From Trichoplusia ni (lineage: Eukaryota > Arthropoda > Insecta > Lepidoptera > Noctuidae): a stretch of 64,000 nt of DNA. The DNA is taken from contig NC_039479.1 of the NCBI RefSeq assembly GCF_003590095.1, positions 9,052,001 through 9,116,000 of the forward strand, in the 5' to 3' direction. Position 1 is the stretch's first letter; each line of letters begins with the position of its first letter. Made by a program: the position numbers and the translations under genes. Shown piece after piece: positions 13,933 to 25,461 of this stretch. The notes under the pieces are model-generated. The model did no database searches and was not told where the DNA came from. It was given only the letters and a program-made list of their open reading frames with translations.

Positions 13933-15945
13933 AAATTGTGCCGGCTCGAGCCTAGCTCTAAGGTGTGGGCTGTAATTAGCTGCGAGTACATTCAGCTCAT
14001 TTAGTAACAAGTTTTTAATTATTTTTCAATCACTCTTCTTAGATTGACTTCAACTTTCTTTTAGTGAAATCTTTTCTTCAGTTTTTTTTCGACTTCGCGG
14101 TAGTTGCCGCTAAAAGAGCTATCGGAAAAAAAACCGTTTGGTTTCCGATTATAGACGACGGAGAAGAATTCCCTTGGTTTTCACCCCTTTACACTCCCAA
14201 GGCAAAAGTAGACTATGAGGCTTTTCACCGTGCCACCGTGTTATACCCGAAAAAATACAATCCCGTTGTATTCTTATTAAAAATTCAATTAATGTTGCAT
14301 CAATTAATCCGTGCACAAATACCCTTATTCTTTGCTTACTCTTAATAAAATTGAATAAACAAATGAATAATCCGCTTACTAGGACTGAAGTCAATTAGTT
14401 CATAAATACAAATCGACCTTCATAAATATTACGTAAAATGTTCTCTATCAAGTGAATGTAACCAGAAAAAGAAAATTAAACCTTACCACAACTCTATTCG
14501 GATTGTTATTGCGTGACAAATTTACAAAAAACTAGGTCTTTAAATATCGGAAACACATTTGGTAAAAATATAGAAGCCAAAATTTCCAAATTTAGAAAAG
14601 GCACGCATTCGCACCATGCAGGCACGGTCCTAGTTTAGTTGCCCTGGGCAGAGTTTGCCGACCACAACGCAACTAAAAATAATACAATAAAAACTTATCA
14701 TAAAGCCGCACTGCGCTCGCCGCAAAAACAAATGCAATTTAATGGAATGCTACCGCCGCACAATGTATTTATACATTTTGAATTGGAAAAATTGAATATT
14801 TCAAAAATTCATTTTTTTCACCGCTAAAAATGTTACTCTATTTTTTTAACGTACAATGTTTTTACAATAAACTCGTGTCGAAAAAAAGCTTACATTTTGC
14901 GAACCATTTTACAACTCAACTTATTTAGAATTTACCAATACAATACAAAAGTTATGTTTTTAGGCTACCAATCATTAAAAACAACTTGGGAAGTTACCTT
15001 CGATAGCCACCGAACAAAAAATGTTCTTTGTTCCTAAAACAACAAAACTTTTATCTGGCTTTACGTTAAAAGCAAACACGACAAATTTTGTAACCGCAGC
15101 TTTTGTTCAAAAATCCGTACCTTCTAAACACCGTGATGTTCGGTGGGGTTCAATTTACATTTAAATTACGTCCTCTAGTCGCGGGGTTCTTTTTTCAACA
15201 AATTCACTGCTTACCCCGACGTCGATACTTTCCGTGACCAACTTTCGGGGATTTCGCAAAGTATGTTTTATGACTGAAGTGGTTAACTTGTCTTCTTCAG
15301 AGTCATTATAATGTCGAAGCCAAGACGTCAAAGATTGAGCGCTCCAAGTATTGGTAACTTAATTTTAAATCGAGTTTGTGAGTAGCCAAAATGTCAGAAT
15401 GGTAATTTACCGAAAACAAAGTAGAAGTAAGCTTGAATTAGGTTTCTTGTTCAAGTTTTTACGACGGCGCTTTTTGAGATAATTCAGAACCTGTCAGTGT
15501 TTTAGGAAACCGGTATAAAGATGAAAACGTACAGTCTTCCTCAGGCATTACTAAGTTAAAGCCTTCTTGGAGGAAGTTAGATAACCTTTTGTGGAATCTT
15601 CAAAATATCGGAAAATTCGCTGAACGTTGCCTAAAACAAAAGTCCAAGCCAGCATTTATATACCTACAGTCCATTTTTTTTTCAAACTTTTATATTGGTC
15701 ATGTGAGTTTGTCCATATGAGCTCATAAATCGAGGGATACTGTGTGTTTTCTTACAAACTTGGCACTATTTCGAGTCAGACGCGAATATATCTCGGCTCC
15801 GATAGAGATAAAGTTTTTTAGACTTTAAAACCTTGTCGTATTTTAACGGAAACTTTTGGTTAGTTGAGTGTGGATATTCGTGGTATTGCAGTTTCGTATG
15901 TATTGCAGTCAAAGGGAAGTATGTTAAAACCGTGTTTTGTTGTGA

Positions 15946-15986
15946 TAATAAAAAATCAGACAGACACTCTGTCTGATTTTTTATTA
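15946..15986. repeat. Perfect 19-bp hairpin, 3-nt loop
   Basis: Positions 15946-15964 and 15968-15986 are exact reverse complements, separated by 'cac'. A further copy of the inner motif (gtctgatt) follows directly after. No terminator role is expected in a eukaryote. It may be the core of a foldback element or a recent palindrome. Confidence 0.85.
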
Positions 15987-16491
15987 CCGTCTGATTGTAT
16001 TTTTGGGGTTACGAACCTGAAGGGTGAAAACCGGGACAGTATTTATGAGGCTCTGCTGTCTGTCAACCGGCTGTAAATAACGGTTGAAGTGTTTGCTAGC
16101 TGCTACAACAAAACAAAATAAAAATAAAAGTCGAATTAAAATTTTAATGTGTAATTTCATTTTCTTCGGTTTTGTTTGCGAATTTGGTTTTGAACTTGAC
16201 CAGTTTTGTTTTACCTAGTCTAGATGCAATTAATATTAAATTAAAATTTGCCTTTCATAATCATATTAATTAATAACGTACCAAATACACAAGCAAACTA
16301 GAACGTGTTCATGAAACCAACGAAGTTAATAATCGATGCCGCAATCAAACAATATTTACTATTCCGTGTTTGCTGGCATGGCCTAATAACCCGGCTTCCT
16401 TGTTAATACGCAATTTACAATATTCCGACCACAAATTATGAAGTTCAAGAGTAATTATTGCACAAATATTTTGTAGATACATTTTTGTTTT

Positions 16492-16541
16492 TCTAGCCTA
16501 CTGCTGGGCAAAGGGAGGCCTTTGCCCAGCAGTAGGCTAGA
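16492..16541. repeat. Perfect 23-bp hairpin of a lepidopteran repeat motif
   Basis: Arms 16492-16514 and 16519-16541 are exact reverse complements with loop 'gagg'. Each arm contains 'tactgctgggcaaagg', a wording common in lepidopteran dispersed repeats, so this looks like two copies joined head to head. A second nested pair, ctagagagcc at 16537-16546 and ggctctctag at 16575-16584, extends the symmetry. Confidence 0.85.
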
Positions 16542-17864
16542 GAGCCAAAGCCAAAGCCAGCCAAATCCTTCCACGGCTCTCTAGATACACAGCAACTTTT
16601 TTCAACTTAACTTCAGGGAGCTTTTTAACTGTCCGTTGAAGGAGGACCATTCGTTGAAGAAGCGAGACAGGACGATACAAGTAGAGCGATATCTTCTTTC
16701 TATAACTGCAAAAAAAATCTTAAAGAAAAATGGTACGTTGCGTCACTTCTGGTCGTGTGCTGGTGGTAACTGGTCGTACAGCTGAACTTAGACTATAATT
16801 CTATAAAATTTTGATTAGAGGAACCACGCAGTACTTAATCACTTGTTTAAAGTGGTACGGTCCCTTTGTCACTTAATTTTACTAGATGTTTTCTAAAAAT
16901 ACACTTTGTTGCGCTGTATTTTTCCCAAAGGAAGCGGTTAAGGGTTAATGGTACAGTAATGTAGTAGGAATATTGGAGACGTCTTATTAAACCGGTTACT
17001 TCTTATTAAACTAAATAGTATTAGGTAGGAACTAAGTTTAACATAAATTACAAACAGCAGTCGGTAATCCGGCATGCTAATGGACACAACTAGATCGCCG
17101 CGCTAACCTGAAATTTAGTTCAACTAGATAATTTAGATCTAACTAGTTGATCTCGCTCCGTAGTCGTAACTACTAGTGTTACTTTGGTACCAAAAAAACG
17201 AAAGATTTATTATTTTCAATTGTAATAAAGCTTTAAACAGTCGAAAATTCTTTAGAGTCATATAATTCGTCCGACTGACAGAATATTTTTAAGTTGATTT
17301 CGATAGAGCTCCAGGCAAACAGGAACTTTCTCCTTGGTGATAAAGAAAATTTGACCTATATACATTTAAGTGACATGATTTAATATCTCTTTATCGACAA
17401 GTCGATCAGATATCGTTTTATCCGCTTGCCGGTTACACCCTACTTTCGAGAACGATTACCGTGGTACCTAACCCGTGACTCGATCAATTGAATTAATTGC
17501 ACGGAAGTCGAATCTGTCTCACCATTGTTACATTGAAACCGCTATTACTGCCCCCGGGTTACTTGAATAGGATGAAGATTACGGATCTATGATGAGGCAG
17601 CAATTTTCACGCAGAAAATTATAACAACGGTTTGTAATGTTTAGAAAGAAAAGTTTAGTAAGATGGTGGCAAAGTGAAATATCTCCTCAGCTTTAATAAC
17701 GCACTGTGCATGTCTTGCTGAGCACTTAATGGGACGTTTTACAATAACATTTACTGTGTTACCCATACGCTTACCGCGTATGTGATGTAGATGTCAGTTT
17801 CACGATGTGGAATATCGTGATACTCACCGCGAAGCAAGGGTATAGCATAGTAGTGGGTGAACCT

Positions 17865-17985
17865 CAACCTAAAAAAATATTAATCGGCAGCAAAAAGTAG
17901 GTCAAGACGAAAACACCGAAAAACTTAAGTTCAGTATGTCCCAGGGGAAACAATAAGCCTGCCTTGGAACCTGTATCTGTTGATA
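17865..17985 (-). mobile_element. Relic of an R1/jockey-type LINE 3' UTR
   Basis: About 70 bp here align with the 3' UTR of the intact LINE at 34474-39553: shared runs include 'cttaagttc', 'gtcccagggg' and 'tgccttggaacc', in the same order and on the same strand. No coding part is attached, so it is a severely 5'-truncated or decayed copy of the same or a sister family. It is diverged by clear substitutions and small indels. Confidence 0.6.
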
Positions 17986-20900
17986 GAAAAACATTTAAAT
18001 AGAAAGCTGAAATGTTAAAGTAACATATTAAATAACCCTCAAACACGACAAACGATCGAGCTCAGCACATATAAACTACAACAGCAAAACAATCTCAAAC
18101 ACGTCTTGAATCAGAAAATACGAGCTGTTGAGAACATTTGAGAAAAATACTCACTCTATTTCATTTTGACTGCAGTTTGATATGACGACAGCATGTTTTA
18201 TTCGTGCTGAAGACATTTGAATATTATAATGTTCTGTGTACTTTGAAATTCAGATTTTCAACTGAAGTATATTTTGAGTACATTCAATGAGCTCTGGATT
18301 TTGAGAACTCACATCTTTATTTACTAGCACAAAACTTTTTGCTTTTACCTCGGAAATGTAGTATTTTCCCACTAGGAAAATGGATTAGATCAGGATTTGT
18401 GGTCTAAGCTTTTGAGAAAATCCTTCGTTTTACTTCGCTTATTTGAAATGTGACATCGTCGCGAGTACATCTGTACTCACTGAATCACTTTTAGAGAGTT
18501 TTCAGGCTTATCTCAGGATGCGAAACGAAAAACCTAGAAATATGAAGATTTCACGCTTTATTTACGTGTTTTGTTAAGCACGTGACCACTACAAATGGTT
18601 TATGTATACTGTTAATATTATCGAATTTAAAATTTGTTTGTATATCATAATAACCCTTTATAGTTTAAATATAATAAAATCTTGTGCACACGCACACGCC
18701 TAAACAATCAACCAACCAAATTATAAAACCCTGAACCAACAATCCCTCCCAAAGCTCGTAGATTTGCATCTTTTATTCAAACAGTTGTAAAAAATCCATC
18801 CAATACCAACGCGCTATAAATGGTGACTTCTGCCACTTTACAAATAACACTAAAACTGTTAGAGGTACTAAAACACAAACCAGTAAAGTTACGGCATTAG
18901 TACCGGCCTGAGCCCGCGTGATTACTGCTCAACCTAACAATGGTGTTATGCTGTACTCAGATATTAATTGCTTTCGCGTTTATTCTGTAAATCTGTACGA
19001 AACACAAGATGACAATGTTATGACGGTCCATAAAATCGAATGATCGTTCGATATTAATATCGTGATATTGGAACACATACACAATATCTGCATTTGCTTG
19101 ATCCACTTTCCGAAATTGCTCGGGAACCATCTCAAATAAAAGATGGATTGGTTATATTATATCGAACAAAAGCGAACACAACAGCTGCAAAGCTGGCGTA
19201 AGCATGCCACAGTAAATAACCTCAATAAATAAACCATAACACGCCTCGAATTTCATATTGAACCAATATTGCAATAGGAAGTGCCCAGAATAACAGTAGC
19301 CTAGATTCTGAATCTGTAATCCTGCGAAAAAGGAATTCCTTAGAGCTTGATGCTCGAGTGCATTCAAATATTTGCTGAGGAGAGGCGTGAAGCCGAATGA
19401 AGTTGAAGTGAAGTGGTGAGGAGTCAAATGCAGGCTCGGAGGAAGCCAGTCGTTATCGAGGTCTCACGCCAGCCGGGTGGCTTACGTGGACTGCAAGTCA
19501 CACCGAACACCGCAATTTAAATAAAATATTTAGAAATCACTTCGCAGATGACGCCAAAATTAAGGATTTATAGATATTTATTTGATTTATTAACGCCAAG
19601 GTCGTTAACACTCGTAGACATAACTAATGAGATTATTATTTTGTGTCATTCTCTAATCAAGCTTTATCAAATAATACATTGTAACAGTAACAATAGTTAG
19701 ATAACTATCAAACGTGAATGTCCCTAACCCGTGAAGCTATTGTCATTAACGGAAGCACATTGTTCCACAAATTATGGCCTAATCATGTATTCAAATACCG
19801 TGCAGTCAAAATCAATATCATTAACTATCGAGGTCCATTGATTGCGAGATTATGTGTTTCAGTTGACAGCTAATGGCAGTAACATATAACATCGCCAACT
19901 AATAACGATGGATTGCCAAAATTATGATCAAATTATGTTAGAGCCCACAATATTTAGTAGTAAACATTTCAAATAGAATTTGCAAAATCAGTTGTAAATA
20001 ATTGAATGCTTTCAATACGTCTGCAATGTTTTGAACAACTTCCAATGATTTGAATTATTAGGATGAATTTATTTGGATAAGTTCTATATTTCTGTGTGTT
20101 GATTTGAACTAACTCTTCGAATTATACCTTCAGTAGACCAAGTGTTTACTTTTAGCAAGATTTAGACTCCACAGGCTCTTCAAAGACCTTTGTCTTTGAA
20201 ACTATTATGAAAAAAGATCGTAAAACTTTTTCGTCTAAATCGTTACGCTACAGTGTGACAGGTACCCGGTTGCGTGCATAGGATTTCCTCATGTATATCG
20301 TAAGGTGCTTCAAGAACACATTCGGTTGATAGTAAATTTCTAAGGAAAGCCTCTTTATGTGGTAGTAAAATAAAAGTTTCATGATGAGCATTTCGTGTTG
20401 TTCTAACTTGGTTATCGTATAACTTGGATTTTGTGATGTCATTATCCCGTGTTTTATTTCAACCGAGTTTTCTTCAGTGGTTTTATAAGTTGCATTTAGA
20501 TTATTAACATTATTCCCACTTTCACCCTTTTCTTGAAATAAAATGATACGGTTTATTATACCCTCAGAAAACAAAAAGAATACTTAGATAATATACATTT
20601 GTTATTTCTTTACATTTTTTTTTATATCAGGCGATAAGGTTTTAGGTTAGTATTTGTGAATTCTCTTCTAGTTCAGGAATTAACGAGATATACCATTATG
20701 TTCGACTCAACTAATATTTCATTTAAAAAAATATATTAAATCACTCTTTAAGTCTATTTTTTGGAACAAAAATGACTTACTCTAAAATAAGCTTTTCCCA
20801 TGGGCGTTAAAAATATTTTCTTCACAAAATAATGAATATAAAGCTAGTGGCACGTCCGGTACAACAAAAAGTGCCGTGTACTCCGGTAAGCATGAACTAT

Positions 20901-21904
20901 GAACACCGGTGTTGTGTTCCTAACTGAAACATGCACTGTAAGTTATTAGGACGTTACTCTTTTTAACTCATGCGTTACACTTTTCAGGATGGAGACATTT
21001 TCCGGTTTCGTTTTCAAAGAAGCTGATCCTTATCTATACAAGGCGTTTAAGTGAACAATACAGTATATACTGCCATCCTTTATAGCAATGTAAATGTGCA
21101 GTTGCTAAGTCTAAGCTATAAAAACAAGCACAGAAAAGTATAACAGGGATAAACCAACAACAATCGATTACTGGGTAATGTTAAATGTCTAGGCATCGAA
21201 AAGGAACAAAAGTTAAAAAATAATAACCAAAAACATTAATAATAATATGTTAATTCAAAGTATTGCAGAGTTAAAGTTTCCATGTTAATAGAAAACCCTG
21301 CATACAAGATGTACAACACGACCCCAAGCATACGTTAACTTAATAGAAAATGTTAATACCAAAAGTGTGCACTAAGCTGCTTCAAAGCCAACTTTGTTTA
21401 CGCTCCAACTTTATAACGGTATTGGATTTCATAGTTCACTCGAGGGTGTTAAATTAATATTGCCTGTAAAAAGCCTTTGTCCGATGAGTTTACTCTTCGC
21501 TTCAATAGAATCGAATTGCTACTGCTTTTGAATACAGTATGCATAGCATAGGTATCGGAAACTTATCCCTGCACCGACTATAAGCACTTTAAGAAGGAAA
21601 AAAACAAATGAAGAAGACGTTGCTATTATGCAGTGCATAGCTCCATCTTGCTTGTACAGAACGTATTTATAAATAACTTTTCTTGTTGCAGCAAACAAAA
21701 GATATTCCTTTGCACAAGTATTGTGAAGTCTCGGCTGTCAGAAACTCGGTGTTTAATTATAAATAAGGTGCTTACACTCGTTCGTGCCTCATTGTAATGT
21801 GGGGACAAAAGTTCTGATTTTGGGCTGGGAATAGATTATCGATACTAACATGACGTCACACAACAGCCAGATTTTTTTAAATTATTGTTACATTACAAGA
21901 AAAA

Positions 21905-22125
21905 AGGCCGTCTCCATGAATGGCCGGCTGCGCGCCGCCACCAACAGTCTCCTGAACGTATTTTCAGATCGGTGGGACTCCCCTCTGCTGCGCCACTGGG
22001 TGAGGATCCACACAAATTATGGTTTTTAATTATTTATTACTAACCCTAGTCTTTAAGTTATGTTTGTATACTAACACTATGGACACATGTCTGAAATAAA
22101 AGTATTTGAATTTGAATTTGAAATG
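21905..22125 (+). mobile_element. 5'-truncated LINE 3' end with (TTTGAA)n tail
   Basis: A GC-richer stretch (ggccggctgcgcgccgcc...) passes into AT-rich sequence with a polyadenylation-type AATAAA and finishes in 'tatttgaatttgaatttgaa', a simple-repeat tail typical of some lepidopteran non-LTR elements. No reverse transcriptase sequence remains. The LINE clade is not determinable from this piece. Confidence 0.55.
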
Positions 22126-22264
22126 AAATGAAAAAATTACATAAAGTTGTTTCTACATTTTTTATTTATCAAATAAATACAAACAGTCTGCGTCGTATTT
22201 TACCATGGTCAATTATTGATCACGATATTACACTAAAATATTCTTCTTTAAATAAAAATGATAC

Positions 22265-22440
22265 CTATACTAAGGAATTTAGTCCTTGTATCGCAGGAGT
22301 TCTGCAAGGATTCAAGTCACCAGTACAAACGCTTGTCCTCCGCTGGGATCGAACGCGTGACACGCCGTCCTCAATTATTTTGGGTAGTGACCTCAACTAC
22401 TCGGCTATCCATGTAGTCAAATCTTCCAAATATTACAAAT
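22265..22440 (-). mobile_element. tRNA-derived SINE, copy A
   Basis: On the minus strand an A-box-like sequence TAGCCGAGTAG (22407-22397) is followed 42 nt later by a B-box-like GTTCGATCCCA (22354-22344), the spacing of a tRNA-type internal RNA polymerase III promoter. The body ('gtgacttga', then 'ctgcgatacaagga') is shared with copies at 33196 and 54685. This matches the general build of lepidopteran tRNA-derived SINEs. The open frame across it is a by-product. Confidence 0.7.
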
Positions 22441-22444
22441 AGCT

Positions 22445-25432
22445 GCCTACTACCTACACGAATCGAACTCCAACAGCTATGAAGTCATAAAGGTAAACAC
22501 CTCCTATGAAAATGTCGTTTCTATCGACTATCGATACAATAGCCATTCCCCGTCACTATCAGGCCTCGTTCTCAAAAGAGGCCTTCCAAGATAACAGATA
22601 GAAATTCAATGTCTATTGTGTCGCTATAGAAGCTGGCCGTAAGTGTTACAGCCAATGAACTAGTTTAATGAACATTGCCTGTTACTTCAGCTTCACTTGG
22701 AAACTTGTATGGCTCCCCCAGTCTTACGAGATTACTTCGTGTCGTGTGAACAATCCATTCTCTTAAGCTACTGTCTACTTTTTCTTTTGTTCTGCGTCCT
22801 ATTTATAAACTATTCTTATATCTTCCTTCACTGACACAAATTCCTTCGTTTTCTGCTAATATTGGCCAAAACTTGGGGTTTAGGATTTTTTTCTCATTCT
22901 TTCTGTCTTTTTCCAAACTATTCCTAATGCAATCTTCTATTTCAATCCCTTTTTTTTGCAACCAACATCTAAAATGAGGACAAAGTATGAAGAAACGTAA
23001 AAGGGGCCTTAATTTAAAGGTAAAGTGTCAAACTTTTCAAAACTCCACAAAGCTTTATATGAGTGTAACAATTTGATGACGCTCTCAACTCGGTGCAGGT
23101 TGTCATTACCTGTAAAATGTTTATAACCTCGTAAATTTTATGTTTATGAAGCAATCTGCTTCGAGTCTTCTCATTCAATTACTGTCAACATTATTTCTGA
23201 ATTGTAATGAGTGTTTGATGTCTTAAATTATGTTGTTTGTGACTTCATACTCCATGAGTGAGATGAGTTCTGAGAGGTTTTGTGCGACTGACATCGTAAC
23301 TTGTTATTATTAATTTTGTTAGAGACTTTCTTAACAGAAATCTTAGTCACTCTTTACTTAGTCTATATTCCATAAAAGTAATTGCATGGTTCTCAGAGAA
23401 CCGCTTCTTAAAACAACTACAAAATGTCTAAATTTTTCATCCATAATTCTTGAAATCACTGCACAAACTGCACCAGAACTCAATATATCAATGCAATAGA
23501 AAATAATAAACAAGGGGGAAGCAAATAATCGATACGACATTCATCATTCAGCTCCAAATTAGTATAAAAACACAAAGCCTTTGTTCGGAACATCCCCGCT
23601 TCGTGATTGGAAATAAAATGCTTAATATCCTGTCCCCCGTAGATTTATACCCTATTCAGTTACCGGCTTTGTGTGAGAAATTCTCATTATTTGCTGTACA
23701 GTTATTTTTATTGATGCTTGCTCAAGTATGCTGAAGAGCTTTTCGTTTTTTCAACGCTAGAATTTTCTGGGATAAGCTAACATACATAAATTTTGCATGG
23801 ATAAACAGACAGAACCATTAAGATAAAATGTTACTAGACGCTGAGAGGGAATATTAGAAATTTTCTCTAGCTTTTGTTTTTTCTACAAGATAAACTTTGA
23901 AGATTTTTTTGATGAAAAATAATTTAAATTTTAGTACACATTGAACATACTTCAATCGACCCAGAGCTACAATTTAACAACACAGTCATGATAAAAATTC
24001 TTATAATTATTTTGACACATAAAATCTATAAGTGGTTAAATAAATGTCGTAAAGTTTTTATCGCACTGCAATGAAAAGTTTTTCTATAAAAATATGTCAG
24101 TCACAAAATATGAAAATGGGACACGGAATATAACTACTCACCAAAACCACCACGTTTGCAGTCTGCCTAACCACTCACCACACCTATAATATTATATGCG
24201 TCATGTTTTACAGCGAATTTCATCTCTGACTCGCGCTAGTGCCAATAAATCGTGGTGTCAACCGCGTGTTTATTGAGCATTGAGGCAAAGCTCTATAATA
24301 TTTCCAACGTTTTCAAATATTTGAGTTCTGAAATGCTATATGAGTTTGCCGGTCGACTGATGTCCTCCGCTTGTCAAGTGCTGACATAAATAAAGACCTC
24401 AATAACACACTCGTAAAGTTTTATAGGATGACGTTTTGGAATTAAAAATCTTTGCCCATTTAAGTGCGTACTGTAGAACAGACAGTACATGTAGTTCAGA
24501 TTAGTTATTTCCGACTTTATGAGTCCTAGTTAAAAAGATATCAACTCCTAATTATTATACAGTGCATATATTACACCATTTTGCAGAGAAGAGAAACCAC
24601 GTCTCCGCATAAAATGAAATCGATAATGTTAACGATATACACGTGCAGACGATTATTCAAAAGTTCTAATTAAAACTCGATACAGGCGCCGCGGTGTTAT
24701 TTGGTCCAGAATTTCAGCTCGACTCAACTTAAAACGAGTTCCGAGCAACTAATCTACTTCACTACAACTCCGTCGAGAAAATAAGTAAGTACCTGATAGC
24801 CCTTTAATTCAAACAAGTGCTAAGTTTCACAACTCTGCAACACTTGAAGTCAGGAATGCTTCCTAGAAAACAGCGAAGAAAGTAATTTCACTTACCTCGG
24901 CCACTCGCCGACTTGCTGTTTAACGAGGACTTCACTACAAGTTACTGGAAAGTACACGATATAAAAATGTTACAGACGCATTTTATTTAATTTAGCAAAC
25001 AGGTTCTTGGAATCTGACAGTGCTTGTCCTGTCACAAAGCCAAGTAGGTATTGAGATATTGCAGAGATTAGATTTTTATAGAAACACAAAAGTTATTCAT
25101 TCTAAATGTGTGAGAGCGAATGCATAACGGTAACTATTTTGTTTGCGATTAAATGATCAATAAAACAACATATTGTGTGTTGTAAAGTGCAAATATGTAT
25201 CAAAAAATCCAATGATTAATCGCCTATCAAGTTAATAGGTTTGTGTAATAAGTACACATCATCAGATCTTATATAATATTATCTCCACTAAATAATCGCG
25301 AAATTAAGTGCAAAATAAGAAGAAAAAAATTTTAAGCCAGAAGATTAAGTACTTCTAAGGCACAATAAAATTGATATAAAGTCAAGTCCTATCATAAATT
25401 CTGATTTCGAACAGACGGATTAAAATAAGGAA
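22445..25432. other. Non-coding stretch, weak splice-like signals
   Basis: No gene is supported. Near 24690-24784 (+) and 24948-24896 (-) short stretches end in perfect donor sequences (aataa/gtaagtacc on plus, ccgag/gtaagtgaa on minus). These could be untranslated first exons, but their boundaries upstream are unknown. The rest is AT-rich without recognisable content. Confidence 0.4.
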
Positions 25433-25461
25433 ATGGCGGACGACGAAACGATATTAAAAAA
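25433..25461 (+). CDS. Possible first coding exon of an unidentified gene
   Basis: An ATG in good context (aggaaATGGCG) opens a frame reading MADDETILK, ending two bases into the next codon at a consensus donor (aa/gtgagt). An acceptor-like 'tttcgaacag' lies about 20 bp upstream, so it may be the second exon after an untranslated one near 24.7 kb. I could not find a following coding exon with matching phase before the ARV1 gene, so the gene may extend far downstream or be spurious. No family is recognised. Confidence 0.35.

Larger units (their letters stand above)
9330..21904. other. Non-coding stretch with scattered repeats
   Basis: I see no supported gene. Present are a repeat copy near 9862, GC-richer relic sequence near 10240-10540 that ends in an AATAAA-rich tail and may be an old LINE end, a 10-11 bp tandem repeat near 13876, hairpins at 15946 and 16492, and a relic of a LINE 3' end near 17870. 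Open frames here (for example 12125-12457 and 14064-14345) have AT-driven composition and no recognisable domain. Confidence 0.5.

Noticed and set aside
15946..16541. Hairpins considered as microRNA precursors
   Set aside because: Arms of 19-23 bp with 3-4 nt loops are too short and too perfect for a typical animal pre-miRNA.
22128..22442. 104-aa frame containing PCIAGV, similar to a frame at 33186
   Set aside because: Shared only because both are translations of the same SINE body read on the wrong strand.
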